Assembly (NCBI GenBank): GCA_029945625.1
Contig: JAQSCW010000002.1
Span: 291,472 to 355,471, forward strand
Direction of reading: 5' to 3'
From: a bacterium
GTDB lineage: Bacteria > Bacteroidota > Bacteroidia > B-17B0 > Aurantibacillaceae
DNA: 64,000 nucleotides
Shown: one piece after another, positions 19,961 through 28,719 of the stretch
How the letters are laid out: every line of letters starts with the position of its first letter
Position numbering within the stretch: position 1 is the stretch's first letter
The notes under the pieces: model-generated
What the model was told of the DNA's origin: nothing
The model's input: the letters and a program-made list of their open reading frames with translations, nothing else
Databases searched by the model: none
Program-made: the position numbers and the translations under genes

Positions 19961-20260
19961 TTAGATGATCGCGTATATATCGCTTTCTTTCATGATAAGG
20001 TAATCTTTACCATCAATAGAAAGTTCAGTGCCTGCATATTTTCCATAAAGCACGGTATCACCCACTTTCACGGTCATTGGCTCTTCAGGCTTGCCATTTC
20101 CCACTGCCACGATTTTTCCACGCATGGGTTTTTCTTTTGCAGTATCGGGAATGATGATTCCCCCCGCTGTTTTTGTTTCAGCAGCTGCAGGTTCTACCAA
20201 AACACGGTCAGCCAAAGGCCTTACGTTTACGTTTGATTTAGTCATTGTTGTCTTTGCCAT
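19961..20260 (-). CDS. groS: Co-chaperonin GroES (10 kDa)
   Basis: This 99-residue protein has the GroES fold signatures: [12 protein letters not shown] at 13-24, the mobile loop [11 protein letters not shown] around 30-40, then [22 protein letters not shown] and the terminal [11 protein letters not shown]. The N-terminus is about seven residues longer than E. coli GroES; a second Met at position 6 could also serve as start. It caps the GroEL ring. Its promoter region is described separately; no CIRCE-type inverted repeat was seen before it. Confidence 0.98.
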   Translation of the reverse strand: MAKTTMTKSNVNVRPLADRVLVEPAAAETKTAGGIIIPDTAKEKPMRGKIVAVGNGKPEEPMTVKVGDTVLYGKYAGTELSIDGKDYLIMKESDIYAII

Positions 20261-20323
20261 AGTATGATTGATTTATTTTTTTTATGGTTGCCGATACTGT
20301 CTACCGGTTCCGAAAATTTTTCG

Positions 20324-20350
20324 CAAAGTTAAAATCATAAACTGTGCCAA
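20324..20350 (-). promoter_or_regulatory. groES-groEL promoter
   Basis: On the minus strand TTGGCAC (20344-20350) is followed after a total of 16 bases from TTG by TAACTTTG (20324-20331), an exact -7 box. The spacing is slightly short for the Bacteroidota consensus. The predicted start leaves a leader of about 60 bases. Confidence 0.5.
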
Positions 20351-20452
20351 TGCACATTTTTTGACGTATTTCGCCATTAATTCACAAAATGATGGTAAAA
20401 ACGAAAAAAATGACAGGAATAAATGACAGGCTGGCACTAGTTTTTTGAAGGA

Positions 20453-21745
20453 TTATTTCACCCTTATGCCACCTTCGTAGGTAACTACAAAACCATCTAC
20501 GTTTTTGGAACCTAGTTCAGCTTTTTTCTTGTAGGCTTCGTCTTTAGAGTCGTAGCGACCAATTAGGACTTTAAAAGCATTGCTTTCGTTTACCACAGTT
20601 ACCCTACCAAGCGCGTTAAACTGTGCAATGCCGGGTTTCTCAACAAAAGAGCCGATCTGCACCATATACACACGCCCGGCGCCGGGTATGGCCGGTTCTT
20701 CGGCAAATGCAGCCACATCTTTCCAAGTGGGCTTGACCGTTTTTTTCGCCGGTACCACTGCTTCCTTTTTTGTCTCCACCTTAGTAGTTTCAACCAAGGG
20801 GGCTTCAGCTTCTTTTTTTGCCGGGGGGGGGACAGTATTCACGGGAACGGGCTGGTCCATAGGCTCCATGGCTATGGTTACCGATGGGGTTTCGGTTGAC
20901 GGTACTGTCATGGCGTCGTCAGAGAAACTGGTTGGATTCACGGACTTGTTTATCCGTTCAATTTCATTGGCATTTTCATCCAATGATTTTGCCAAAGTGA
21001 GCACTCGTTCTGCGATAGCTAATTCATCTTGCGCCTTACTTTTGTCGGCATCTAACTTTTCAGTTTGGACTTTCTTTTCTTGCTCGTCGGTAATTTCTGA
21101 TGTCTTTTTTTCTTCCTCGCTTATGGCGCTTAGTCTTAGCTCTGCTGCAGCTTTTTCGCGTTCACCTACTACAAATGCCTCTTTGGAGTCTTTTCGCAGC
21201 TGAGCAACCTGTTGTTTCAATTGCTCAGGATCTTTGGTGTTCACATTTGAAGGATTAACCGGTGCAGCAACGGGTGGGGGTGGGTTTTTAGAAAGAAGGG
21301 TGGTCATAGGAGCAGAGAGAAACACGGGCAGAACGGTGTCCTTAAAATTGACCACATACGCTTGCGCCTCAAATTCCCGCTTATCGTCCTGATCCATGTA
21401 ATAATATTTCATTAGAAACTGGGCCGTCTGACTCGTTTTTACGGACTTAATCTTCATCCGGATTCCGAATTCTTCACTGGCCGGTGGCACGACCCAAATA
21501 ATTTTGGCTTTGTTATTTTCAAATGAAAATGTTCCAGTTCGGCTTTCAACCTCCTCTATCACGATACCGGGAGGTACTTCCAATTGGTATCGCGCAAAAT
21601 TACTGAGTGTGCCTTTATTGATGCGCACTTCAAAGGTGAGTGATTTATGGAGGGGGATGGTATGTAATAAGTTGGTACGAATATACACCTGAGCATCCAA
21701 CCGCGACAGTACAAAAACAACAAGAAGGACCAAGCTATTCTTCAT
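20453..21745 (-). CDS. Exported protein with coiled-coil middle and SPOR-like C-terminus
   Basis: This 430-residue protein has a signal peptide (about 1-19, ending LDAQ) and a beta-rich N-terminal domain (about 20-145) with the look of a fibronectin/DUF11-like fold. A long charged region rich in Glu, Lys and Ala (about 175-265) is probably coiled coil, followed by a Pro/Lys/Val linker. The last 70 residues resemble a SPOR fold (VYMVQIGSFVEKPG, then FKVLIGRYDSKDEAYKKKAEL). SPOR domains bind denuded peptidoglycan glycan. It may link the envelope to the cell wall; the N-terminal role is unknown. Confidence 0.65.
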   Translation of the reverse strand: MKNSLVLLVVFVLSRLDAQVYIRTNLLHTIPLHKSLTFEVRINKGTLSNFARYQLEVPPGIVIEEVESRTGTFSFENNKAKIIWVVPPASEEFGIRMKIKSVKTSQTAQFLMKYYYMDQDDKREFEAQAYVVNFKDTVLPVFLSAPMTTLLSKNPPPPVAAPVNPSNVNTKDPEQLKQQVAQLRKDSKEAFVVGEREKAAAELRLSAISEEEKKTSEITDEQEKKVQTEKLDADKSKAQDELAIAERVLTLAKSLDENANEIERINKSVNPTSFSDDAMTVPSTETPSVTIAMEPMDQPVPVNTVPPPAKKEAEAPLVETTKVETKKEAVVPAKKTVKPTWKDVAAFAEEPAIPGAGRVYMVQIGSFVEKPGIAQFNALGRVTVVNESNAFKVLIGRYDSKDEAYKKKAELGSKNVDGFVVTYEGGIRVK

Positions 21746-21840
21746 TCGGCTATTTTACGAATAAAATACGCGTAGAGAAAGCACGCAGGCAAAAATTTAC
21801 AACCAATTTTATTAAACATGAAATTGTTAGCGCAATCAAA

Positions 21841-21873
21841 AATAAAAAAGGCCGCCTTTGTTAAGACGGCCTT
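21841..21873 (-). terminator. Terminator after the lipoprotein at 21892-22953
   Basis: Arms 21848-21856 and 21865-21873 pair with one mismatch; the minus strand continues with TTTTTTATT. It begins 19 bases past the stop codon. Confidence 0.85.
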
Positions 21874-21891
21874 GCATTTAAAAATTGAATC

Positions 21892-22953
21892 TTATTTGCG
21901 GAAGTTAATGGGGTATGAATTCCCTTTGATTAACACAGTTCCTGTGATGTCACATTGACCGGGGATATCAGGATTACCTTCATTTCCAAAATACACCTGA
22001 CGTGGGTAACTTGTTCCGGTAGTAAAGGAAGCAATTCCACTAATAAAGGGATGGTGCTCTTCACTCATGACTGTCACCACACCGGGGGTATTAGTAGGCA
22101 CCACGCCGGCAATCTGGTCAGGGAAACATTTGAAATCACGGATCAATGGTGTTTTTTCGTCAATGGTCATGCTGAAAGGAACATTACCGTTTGTCATTCC
22201 CGTAATCACATTCCCTTTAACAGTATGGTAACTCACAATGGCACGTGGTAGTTTTGGATCAGGACTAGCCCAGTTAATAGCAGATTGTTTAGTGACAGCA
22301 AAGATCTTAGGATCGGTAGAATTAGTAAGGGTCTTAAATAATTTCCCTGACCAAACTATATTTCTGCTTGGGTCTGAGGGGTGTTCTAGTAAGAACTTAC
22401 CTTCGATAGACCAAGTTAGCTTCACTTTGGAAGGATCGTATTGAGGCGTAGTAATCTTATTATACACGTAAGCAGGCGCAGCGGGATCAAAAAGCGTAAC
22501 TCTCCACCCATCTATTTTATATTCGGAAAAAGTAATTCGTCCTACGAAACCATATTCTCTGTAATACACCGAGTTGAGGTTGGTATTTGGATTTGAAATT
22601 GAATCCAATTTATATCCCATAAAAATGGACCCGTCTCTCAGGCGACCGTCCACACACATGGTTTTGTTCCAACCCATTACCAGGTTCTTATTATCAATAT
22701 CTCTAATCCCGGTTACAGTTTGAGTTCCCGGAACGTTGACGTAAAAATGTGAAAGGAAATTATTTTCTCCTATGAATCCGCACACCTGATCGATATCACT
22801 GATTACATAAGTAGCCCATGCTGCATCAATAGCGCTTTGAGTCTCCGTGTCAGCCACCGGTTCAACATTTGCCGTCGGTTTCTTACATCCTAAAACAAAT
22901 ACTGCTGCAACTGTTAATAAAGCAAATCCCAAGTTGACTTTTTTCATTTTCAT
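21892..22953 (-). CDS. Lipoprotein, paralogue family member 1
   Basis: About 353 residues from the ATG at 22953, giving a compact lipoprotein signal (MKMKK, then VFVLGC with Cys 23); the frame extends to 23004 but that N-terminus has no signal character. Landmarks shared with the next gene: ADTETQSAIDAAWA after the linker, a CVDGRLRDGSI motif, REYGFVGRITFSEYKIDGW, NSTDPK, and a C-terminal YFGNEGNPDIPGQCD segment. The fold and role are unknown. It has its own terminator; the 153 bases before it separate it from the paralogue. Confidence 0.75.
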   Translation of the reverse strand: MKMKKVNLGFALLTVAAVFVLGCKKPTANVEPVADTETQSAIDAAWATYVISDIDQVCGFIGENNFLSHFYVNVPGTQTVTGIRDIDNKNLVMGWNKTMCVDGRLRDGSIFMGYKLDSISNPNTNLNSVYYREYGFVGRITFSEYKIDGWRVTLFDPAAPAYVYNKITTPQYDPSKVKLTWSIEGKFLLEHPSDPSRNIVWSGKLFKTLTNSTDPKIFAVTKQSAINWASPDPKLPRAIVSYHTVKGNVITGMTNGNVPFSMTIDEKTPLIRDFKCFPDQIAGVVPTNTPGVVTVMSEEHHPFISGIASFTTGTSYPRQVYFGNEGNPDIPGQCDITGTVLIKGNSYPINFRK

Positions 22954-23106
22954 ATTGTTTGAACTATTTTGTTGCAATTTATGACAATTATTCCAATCTA
23001 ACAAAATTTGTTAAGGAAAAAGGGTCCTATTCATGCACTGGTTATTAATTAATTTAGCATTAAAATTCTTGTACTTCTTTCAGTTCGGCGACCGCACCAC
23101 TACTCA

Positions 23107-24138
23107 TTATTCCATAAAGTCGACCTTATAAGTAATCCCTTTAATGAGTACTTCTCCCGAGTTATCGCATTGGGGCGGTAACGATGGATCGCCTTCATTG
23201 CCGTAATAGATCTGGCGGGGGTACAAATCGGCAGTTTTAAACTCTACCATTCCCTTTATGAAGGGGTGAGATTCGCTGTTCCATACTACGGAGCCGGGAT
23301 TTTGCACACCACCTATTTTATTTGGGAAGCAGTTAAAGTCACGGGTCAAAGGCAATCGGTTATAAATGGAAAACGTGTACGGAACGTTGCCCGAAGTAAG
23401 TCCCGTGGCCCATCCTGTATATTCCACCCTTCCCATTGGCCAATTGATAGCTTTTTGTTTAGACGGGTCAAACACATTTCGATCGGTAGAGTTGGCCAGC
23501 GTTTTAGTGAGTTTGCCGCTCCAAGTCATGTTTCGTGAGGGATCAGTAGGGTGAATGAATTCAAAGCTTCCCTCTATTGACCAAGATAGTTTTGTTTGGG
23601 TGGGATCATAATTAGCCCCATTTAACTGGTTATACACCTTACATGGCGCCCCGTTAGGAACGGTGCGAATAAGCCAGCCATCCACTTTGTAATCACTGAG
23701 GGTAATCTCTCCATAAAACCCGTAATCGCGGTAATAGTTCGCATGTTGGGTCGAATTTTCATACCGCAGATTGACGGTTCCGTCACGCATATGGCCATCG
23801 TAACACAGGGTGCGGTTAAATGCCGTGAAGTGGTATTTCGATGCAATATCAGTAATTGGGGTTAATGTGCCCTGTGTGCTTGTGACATAACTGGCGGGGG
23901 ACTGGTTGTAGAAGTTGGGGTATTCTATGCCTTCCCCTGTAAAACTGCCTATCATTTCAATGTCTGAAACCAGCAAAGTGGCAAAGGTGGCATCGATGGA
24001 ACTCTGAAATTCTTTGTCGGCAACAGGAGCCTGCGCCGGGGAAGGTTTTTTGTTAAAATAATTGCAGGAACTTAAACTTAGCACCATGCATGCGGCCACT
24101 AATAGGCGGCTATACGATTTGACCTCTTGGTTTCTCAT
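23107..24138 (-). CDS. Lipoprotein, paralogue family member 2
   Basis: About 343 residues from the ATG at 24138 (lipoprotein signal ending SLSSC, Cys near 25); the frame is open to 24162. It matches the neighbouring lipoprotein in order and spacing: ADKEFQSSIDATFA, CYDGHMRDGTV, YRDYGFYGEITLSDYKVDGW, ANSTDRNVFDPSKQKAINW, and a C-terminal YYGNEGDPSLPPQCD. This is a tandem duplication with substantial divergence. Function unknown. A third, shorter relative lies in the Sia-like operon at 36192-37019. Confidence 0.75.
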   Translation of the reverse strand: MRNQEVKSYSRLLVAACMVLSLSSCNYFNKKPSPAQAPVADKEFQSSIDATFATLLVSDIEMIGSFTGEGIEYPNFYNQSPASYVTSTQGTLTPITDIASKYHFTAFNRTLCYDGHMRDGTVNLRYENSTQHANYYRDYGFYGEITLSDYKVDGWLIRTVPNGAPCKVYNQLNGANYDPTQTKLSWSIEGSFEFIHPTDPSRNMTWSGKLTKTLANSTDRNVFDPSKQKAINWPMGRVEYTGWATGLTSGNVPYTFSIYNRLPLTRDFNCFPNKIGGVQNPGSVVWNSESHPFIKGMVEFKTADLYPRQIYYGNEGDPSLPPQCDNSGEVLIKGITYKVDFME

Positions 24139-24282
24139 AAAACTATATTTAGGCTTTCCCACTATAATGCAAGGATTGTACCAGAAATTGTTAAAATGGC
24201 AGGTGCAGCTATTTTGAGGCTACTCCTGAAAATCACAAATTAATAAACTCCATTTCAAAATAAATAATGAAATTTGCCAAAG

Positions 24283-24290
24283 TATCTTTG
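24283..24290 (+). promoter_or_regulatory. -7 box placed for a leaderless ispE transcript
   Basis: TATCTTTG is an exact TAnnTTTG match and ends six bases before the ATG at 24296. With the usual start 4-7 bases downstream, the transcript would begin at or next to the start codon. Confidence 0.5.
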
Positions 24291-24295
24291 CCGCT

Positions 24296-25129
24296 ATGAT
24301 TCACTTTCCAAATTGTAAAATAAATCTTGGCCTGAATGTTCTGAACAAAAGACCCGACGGATTTCACTCCATAGAGACGGTATTTTACCCGGTAAACTGG
24401 TGCGATGCTCTTGAAATATTGCCGCACGATGACCACACACAGGCCTTTAACTACAGTCAAAGTGGGTTAGCCATTGAGGGGCAGCTCGAGAATAATCTAA
24501 TATACAAGGCCTGGAAACTTATCTCAACTGAATCTAAACTGCCGCCGCTTAAGGTACATTTGCACAAAAACATCCCTATGGGAGCCGGTTTGGGTGGGGG
24601 AAGTTCGGATGCCGCTTTTTTTATCAATGCGCTCAACAAAACCTTTAAGCTCGGTTATACCGAGAAGCAAAAGGCGAGTATGGCCTCTTCGCTGGGCAGT
24701 GATTGTGCGTTTTTTATTAAAAACAAACCGGTATTTGCTACCGAAAAAGGGGATGTGTTTTCTGAAACGCCACTTGATCTCTCAACTTATTATATTTTAA
24801 TTGTGTATCCGGGGATTAACAGCAATACCAAAGCCGCTTACAACATGCTTGTTCCCGGGCCCCCTACTCATGCTTTAAAAAAAGTAATCGAAAAAAAACC
24901 ACTTTCTAAATGGAAAAATTTTCTGGTAAATGATTTTGAAGAAGTGGTGCTGAAGAAATTTCCCGACATTAAGTTGCTCAAAGAACATCTTTATAAGCAA
25001 GGCGCAATCTATGCCTGCATGAGCGGCAGCGGTAGTTCCGTTTTCGGGATCTTCAAAAATGAACCTTCCCTGAATTTTCCCGAAGGTTACAGTTTTTTTG
25101 TTCAAAAGCCTTCAGCAATTATTTTGTGA
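24296..25129 (+). CDS. ispE: 4-diphosphocytidyl-2-C-methyl-D-erythritol kinase
   Basis: This 277-residue GHMP kinase phosphorylates CDP-methylerythritol in the non-mevalonate isoprenoid pathway. It shows the KINLGLNVLNKRPDGFH N-terminus (8-24) with the substrate-binding Lys and Asp/Gly/His, the ATP loop PMGAGLGGGSSDAA at 94-107, the SLGSDCAFF segment (about 131-139) and the C-terminal MSGSGSSVFGIF motif. Length and order are normal. It is the first gene of a run that continues to aspartate kinase and lysA. Confidence 0.97.
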   Translation: MIHFPNCKINLGLNVLNKRPDGFHSIETVFYPVNWCDALEILPHDDHTQAFNYSQSGLAIEGQLENNLIYKAWKLISTESKLPPLKVHLHKNIPMGAGLGGGSSDAAFFINALNKTFKLGYTEKQKASMASSLGSDCAFFIKNKPVFATEKGDVFSETPLDLSTYYILIVYPGINSNTKAAYNMLVPGPPTHALKKVIEKKPLSKWKNFLVNDFEEVVLKKFPDIKLLKEHLYKQGAIYACMSGSGSSVFGIFKNEPSLNFPEGYSFFVQKPSAIIL

Positions 25130-25269
25130 GTGTTAAAGAACTTTTTTTTCTTTGCGCTTCTGAAGAAGATGCGCACCCGGCGCAAAAAGATAATGGTATC
25201 GGAAAGCGTCTTTATTCAGAACAACTATTTACTGGACCGGTGATTGTTATCTTTTCTTACTTAAATTAA
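25126..25269 (+). CDS. Possible 47-residue ORF between ispE and aspartate kinase
   Basis: A GTG at 25126 overlaps the TGA of ispE (GTGA) and opens a frame of 47 codons, ending TAA at 25267-25269, 8 bases before the ATG of aspartate kinase. The encoded peptide begins VSVKELFFLCASEEDAH and ends in a hydrophobic stretch (GPVIVIFSYLN). It has no recognised family. The start-stop overlap and the exact fit of the gap suggest translational coupling, but a chance open frame of this length is quite possible. Confidence 0.3.
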   Translation: MSVKELFFLCASEEDAHPAQKDNGIGKRLYSEQLFTGPVIVIFSYLN

Positions 25270-25277
25270 CAGAGATT

Positions 25278-26600
25278 ATGTTTCTTGTTTTAAAATTTGG
25301 TGGCACCAGTGTTGGAACGCCGCAGCGAATAAAGGACTTGGTGAAGTTGACTGCTAACGGCACTCCTAAAATTGTGGTACTCAGTGCCATGAGCGGCACC
25401 ACCAATGCGTTGGTGGAGATCTGCAATGCATTGTACCAAAGGAATACAGAGGAGGCAGCCCATCTCACCGAAAAATTAAGAACCAACTATAAGCAGGTAA
25501 TCAGCGAGCTGTTCTCAAAAAAAGAAAGCTTGGAAAAGGCGCAGGAACTGGTACTAAATCACTTTAATTATATTTTGGCATTTACACTCGACATGTTCAC
25601 CGCCAATGAAGAAAAGGCGATACTCGCCCAGGGAGAATTGCTGAGCACTGCCCTGTTTCACTATTACCTTGAGGAAAGCGGCATAGATTCGGTTTTACTT
25701 CCAGCCCTGAATTTTATGCGGATCGACAAAAATGAGGAACCCGATCTTCCGTACATTAGAAAATATATACATGAGGAACTTGTGCTCAATTCGGGTAAAA
25801 ATTTGTTCATTACTCAGGGTTATATTTGCAGAAACTCATTTGGCGAGATCGATAACCTCAAACGTGGGGGCAGCGACTACTCGGCCTCTATTATTGGTGC
25901 TGCGATAAAGAGCCCTGAAATCCAAATCTGGACCGATATTGACGGCATGCACAACAACGATCCGCGCATCGTAAGTAATACGCACCCTGTAAGTGAGTTG
26001 AGTTTTGATGAGGCTGCCGAGTTAGCGTATTTCGGAGCAAAGATCCTCCACCCTACCTGCATTCTTCCTGCCCAAAAAGAAAATATACCGGTGCGTTTAA
26101 AAAACACCATGCAGCCGGAAGCCCCGGGAACGCTGATTGCCAATGTTTCGAGTGAAGAGGGTGTAAAAGCTGTTGCGGCGAAGGATGGAATTACCGCCAT
26201 TAATATTAAAAGTGATCGCATGTTATTGGCGCATGGTTTTTTGAGGGCGGTGTTTGAAATCTTCGAACGATTTAAAACCCCCATCGATATGATCACTACC
26301 AGTGAGGTAGCAATTTCTTTGACGGTAGATAACCCCAAACATCTCACGCTAATTATTGATGAATTAAAAGATATCGCACAGGTGGAAATCGACGAAAACC
26401 AAACAATTATCTGCGTGGTTGGCAATTTGCCCAAACATCAATCGGGGTTTGCCAGCAAAGTGATGGATGCCCTGCGAAACATCCCTTTGCGAATGGTGTC
26501 TTATGGCGGCAGTCCAAATAACATTTCGGTACTTGTGAACAGTAGTTTAAAAAAAGAAGCCCTGCTGGCCTTAAACAAGGGTTTGTTTAATAAAAATTAA
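25278..26600 (+). CDS. lysC: Aspartate kinase (monofunctional)
   Basis: This 440-residue enzyme phosphorylates L-aspartate at the head of the lysine/threonine/methionine pathway. It has the N-terminal KFGGTSV (6-12), RGGSDYSASIIGAA near 198-211 and WTDIDGMHNNDPR near 218-230, the family's nucleotide/substrate segments, then two C-terminal ACT domains (about 305-440). There is no homoserine dehydrogenase domain. It is followed after 8 bases by lysA, so lysine synthesis is its likely main duty. No lysine riboswitch was recognised before it. Confidence 0.95.
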   Translation: MFLVLKFGGTSVGTPQRIKDLVKLTANGTPKIVVLSAMSGTTNALVEICNALYQRNTEEAAHLTEKLRTNYKQVISELFSKKESLEKAQELVLNHFNYILAFTLDMFTANEEKAILAQGELLSTALFHYYLEESGIDSVLLPALNFMRIDKNEEPDLPYIRKYIHEELVLNSGKNLFITQGYICRNSFGEIDNLKRGGSDYSASIIGAAIKSPEIQIWTDIDGMHNNDPRIVSNTHPVSELSFDEAAELAYFGAKILHPTCILPAQKENIPVRLKNTMQPEAPGTLIANVSSEEGVKAVAAKDGITAINIKSDRMLLAHGFLRAVFEIFERFKTPIDMITTSEVAISLTVDNPKHLTLIIDELKDIAQVEIDENQTIICVVGNLPKHQSGFASKVMDALRNIPLRMVSYGGSPNNISVLVNSSLKKEALLALNKGLFNKN

Positions 26601-26608
26601 TTGAACTT

Positions 26609-27754
26609 ATGTTTAGCCTCCAACAAAAAGAATATTTTAAAAGCCTTGAGACGCCTTTCTATTATTACGACCTCGAGCTCTTAAAGAACACCCTACTTGC
26701 TGTTAAACAGGCAGCGGGTTCTGCCTACCATGTTCATTACGCCTTAAAAGCTAATGCTCATCCTACCTTGCTGGCTCCTATTGTGGAAGCAGGATTAGGA
26801 GCTGATTGTGTGAGTGGCAATGAGGTAAAACGCGCTTTGGAATGTGGTTTCACTCACGAAAAGATTGTGTTTGCCGGCGTTGGAAAAAGTGATAAAGAAA
26901 TTGCCTATGCCCTCGATCATGATATTTTTTGTTTTAATGTGGAAAGTATCCCCGAACTTGAAGTGATTGACTTAATTGCCGCCTCAAAAAATAAAAAAGC
27001 GCACATTGCTTTACGAATCAATCCAAACGTAGATGCCCACACCCACAAATACATCACCACCGGTCTTGAAGAAAATAAATTCGGAATCAATCCCTATGAA
27101 TTTGACCAAGTTCTGGATAAATTAGGTTCTCTTAAAAACTGTCGGTTAATTGGTTTGCATTTTCACATAGGCTCACAAATTCAAGATCTCAACGCTTTTA
27201 AGAATCTTTGTTTGCGCGTGAATGAGATCAACCAATGGTTCATTCACAAAGGATATCTTTTAGACCACATAAACCTGGGCGGTGGCTTGGGCATCAATTA
27301 CCAGGAGCCCGATACAGCAGCCATTGTTGATTTTGAAAGTTACTTTTCTATTTTCCGAAATTTCTTGCAGTTACCGCTGCAGCAGCAGGTCCACTTTGAA
27401 TTGGGGCGCTCCATCAGTGCTCAATGCGGCTCCCTGATCAGCAGAGTTTTATATATTAAACATGGCATCAATACGCATTTCGCCATTCTCGATGCTGGTA
27501 TGACCGAGTTGATTCGCCCGGCGCTTTACCAAGCTTACCATAAGATTGAGAATATCAGCCAATCAGATTCTTCGCTCACCATGCGTTACGATGTGGTGGG
27601 GCCCATTTGTGAGAGTAGCGATTGTTTCGGGAAAGCTGTTGAATTACCAGAAACAAAGCGTGGTGATTTAATCGCCATTAGAAGTGCGGGTGCTTATGGT
27701 GAAGTAATGAGTAATCGCTACAATTTGCGTGAAGGGGTACAGTCGGTCTTTTAA
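26609..27754 (+). CDS. lysA: Diaminopimelate decarboxylase
   Basis: This 381-residue PLP enzyme converts meso-diaminopimelate to lysine. The PLP lysine is K47 in HYALKAN; other family marks are the HFHIGSQ segment near 188-194, GGGLGINY near 228-235, the catalytic CESSDCFG near 336-343 and the terminal SAGAYGEVMSNRYN. Length is slightly below the usual 400-420. It forms an operon with the aspartate kinase. Its stop codon overlaps that of the convergent channel gene by 4 bases. Confidence 0.95.
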   Translation: MFSLQQKEYFKSLETPFYYYDLELLKNTLLAVKQAAGSAYHVHYALKANAHPTLLAPIVEAGLGADCVSGNEVKRALECGFTHEKIVFAGVGKSDKEIAYALDHDIFCFNVESIPELEVIDLIAASKNKKAHIALRINPNVDAHTHKYITTGLEENKFGINPYEFDQVLDKLGSLKNCRLIGLHFHIGSQIQDLNAFKNLCLRVNEINQWFIHKGYLLDHINLGGGLGINYQEPDTAAIVDFESYFSIFRNFLQLPLQQQVHFELGRSISAQCGSLISRVLYIKHGINTHFAILDAGMTELIRPALYQAYHKIENISQSDSSLTMRYDVVGPICESSDCFGKAVELPETKRGDLIAIRSAGAYGEVMSNRYNLREGVQSVF

Positions 27755-28689
27755 ACGACTGCATCAAAGTGGTGAATATCTGTGACGGAAACTCTGATTT
27801 TACCTCTCTCCGTTGCTTCGGGCACCAAAGGCCTGAATTTTGCATTTTCAACAATGTCGTTGGGCTTATAAGAATACCGCGAATAGACGGTTTGCGAAAA
27901 TGTATCGTTGATGGCTTTAATCAGGATCAGAAACTCGGCGTCTCTTTCTTCCAGCTCTTTTGCACTTAATCCGAAAATGGGACTTTGATCATTTATGGGG
28001 TGCACAATCGTCCAGCTCAACGCCAAAAAATTAATGGATTTGATCTCGAGTGCTAAATTGAAGAATTCGCGCTTATTGTTGACCGGGTTGTTGATCGACA
28101 TAGTTAGGTTGGCTTCCGATTCTATGAGTTCGTATTGTTTTTTATTGCTGATGCGAAACATAAGTCCCTTTATTTCCCCGTAGGGCGCTATGAGAATATT
28201 TTTGCTGTATAAAATATGGGCCTGTGGCCGCGAGAACCGGCCAAAAATAACGCCGGTAGCGATGGCAAAACTCAAAAGGCCCAGCAGAGATTCGGCTGCT
28301 GCCGCACTACTTGCCGCATTGCTTATTGGAAAAAGATGGCCATACCCCAACGTGGTAATGGTTTGGGCGCTAAAAAAGAAAAGACTCAGAAACTTCTGAA
28401 ACTCCGAACTATGATTCACGCCATCGAAGTGCTCGGCACCTATCAAATAATAAATCCCGCCAAAAATAAGGTTCACCAGCGTATAACTAATAATGATAAA
28501 CACCGAAAGGCGGGTGCCTGAAACCGAGGTGAGCCAGTGGTAGAGATCAAGATTATTGAAACCACCCAGACCCCTTCGCTGCACATTCACCGATCCGTCC
28601 TTATTAATAAAGCGTACCGACTTGCGGTAGTTCTGCGAACCAAAACCCAATTCCCGTTCGTCTTTCTTATTATTTCTAAAAATGGCCAT
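27751..28689 (-). CDS. Inward-rectifier (Kir-type) potassium channel
   Basis: This 312-residue protein has the KirBac layout: cytoplasmic N-terminus with a slide-helix region (LYHWLTSVSG, about 49-58), TM1 at about 62-82, pore helix and selectivity filter TTLGYGH (112-118), TM2 at about 134-150, and a beta-rich immunoglobulin-like C-terminal domain (about 160-312). It would conduct K+ across the inner membrane. It is convergent with lysA and divergent from the SCO gene, so it is a single-gene unit. Confidence 0.93.
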   Translation of the reverse strand: MAIFRNNKKDERELGFGSQNYRKSVRFINKDGSVNVQRRGLGGFNNLDLYHWLTSVSGTRLSVFIIISYTLVNLIFGGIYYLIGAEHFDGVNHSSEFQKFLSLFFFSAQTITTLGYGHLFPISNAASSAAAAESLLGLLSFAIATGVIFGRFSRPQAHILYSKNILIAPYGEIKGLMFRISNKKQYELIESEANLTMSINNPVNNKREFFNLALEIKSINFLALSWTIVHPINDQSPIFGLSAKELEERDAEFLILIKAINDTFSQTVYSRYSYKPNDIVENAKFRPLVPEATERGKIRVSVTDIHHFDAVV

Positions 28690-28707
28690 ACATGTAGATT
28701 TACTGAG

Positions 28708-28715
28708 TAATTTTA
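28708..28715 (+). promoter_or_regulatory. Possible -7 box next to the SCO start
   Basis: TAATTTTA differs from TAnnTTTG only at the last base and ends four bases before the ATG at 28720, which would give a leaderless transcript. No -33 element was seen. Confidence 0.3.
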
Positions 28716-28719
28716 GCGA

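Noticed and set aside
20344..20350. TTGGCAC upstream of groES as a sigma-54 -24 element
   Set aside because: The -12 GC is missing at the required distance, while a perfect TAACTTTG -7 box follows, so a housekeeping promoter fits better.
20580..21203. 207-codon frame opposite the SPOR-like gene
   Set aside because: Low-complexity Ser/Thr product that mirrors the Glu/Lys codons of the real gene, which has a signal peptide and a SPOR-like domain.
25130..25277. Lysine riboswitch upstream of aspartate kinase
   Set aside because: The gap is only 148 bases and shows none of the long paired arms of the lysine aptamer.
25877..26434. 185-codon minus-strand frame within the aspartate kinase gene
   Set aside because: It lies wholly inside a gene with intact catalytic and ACT motifs; the product shows no domain.
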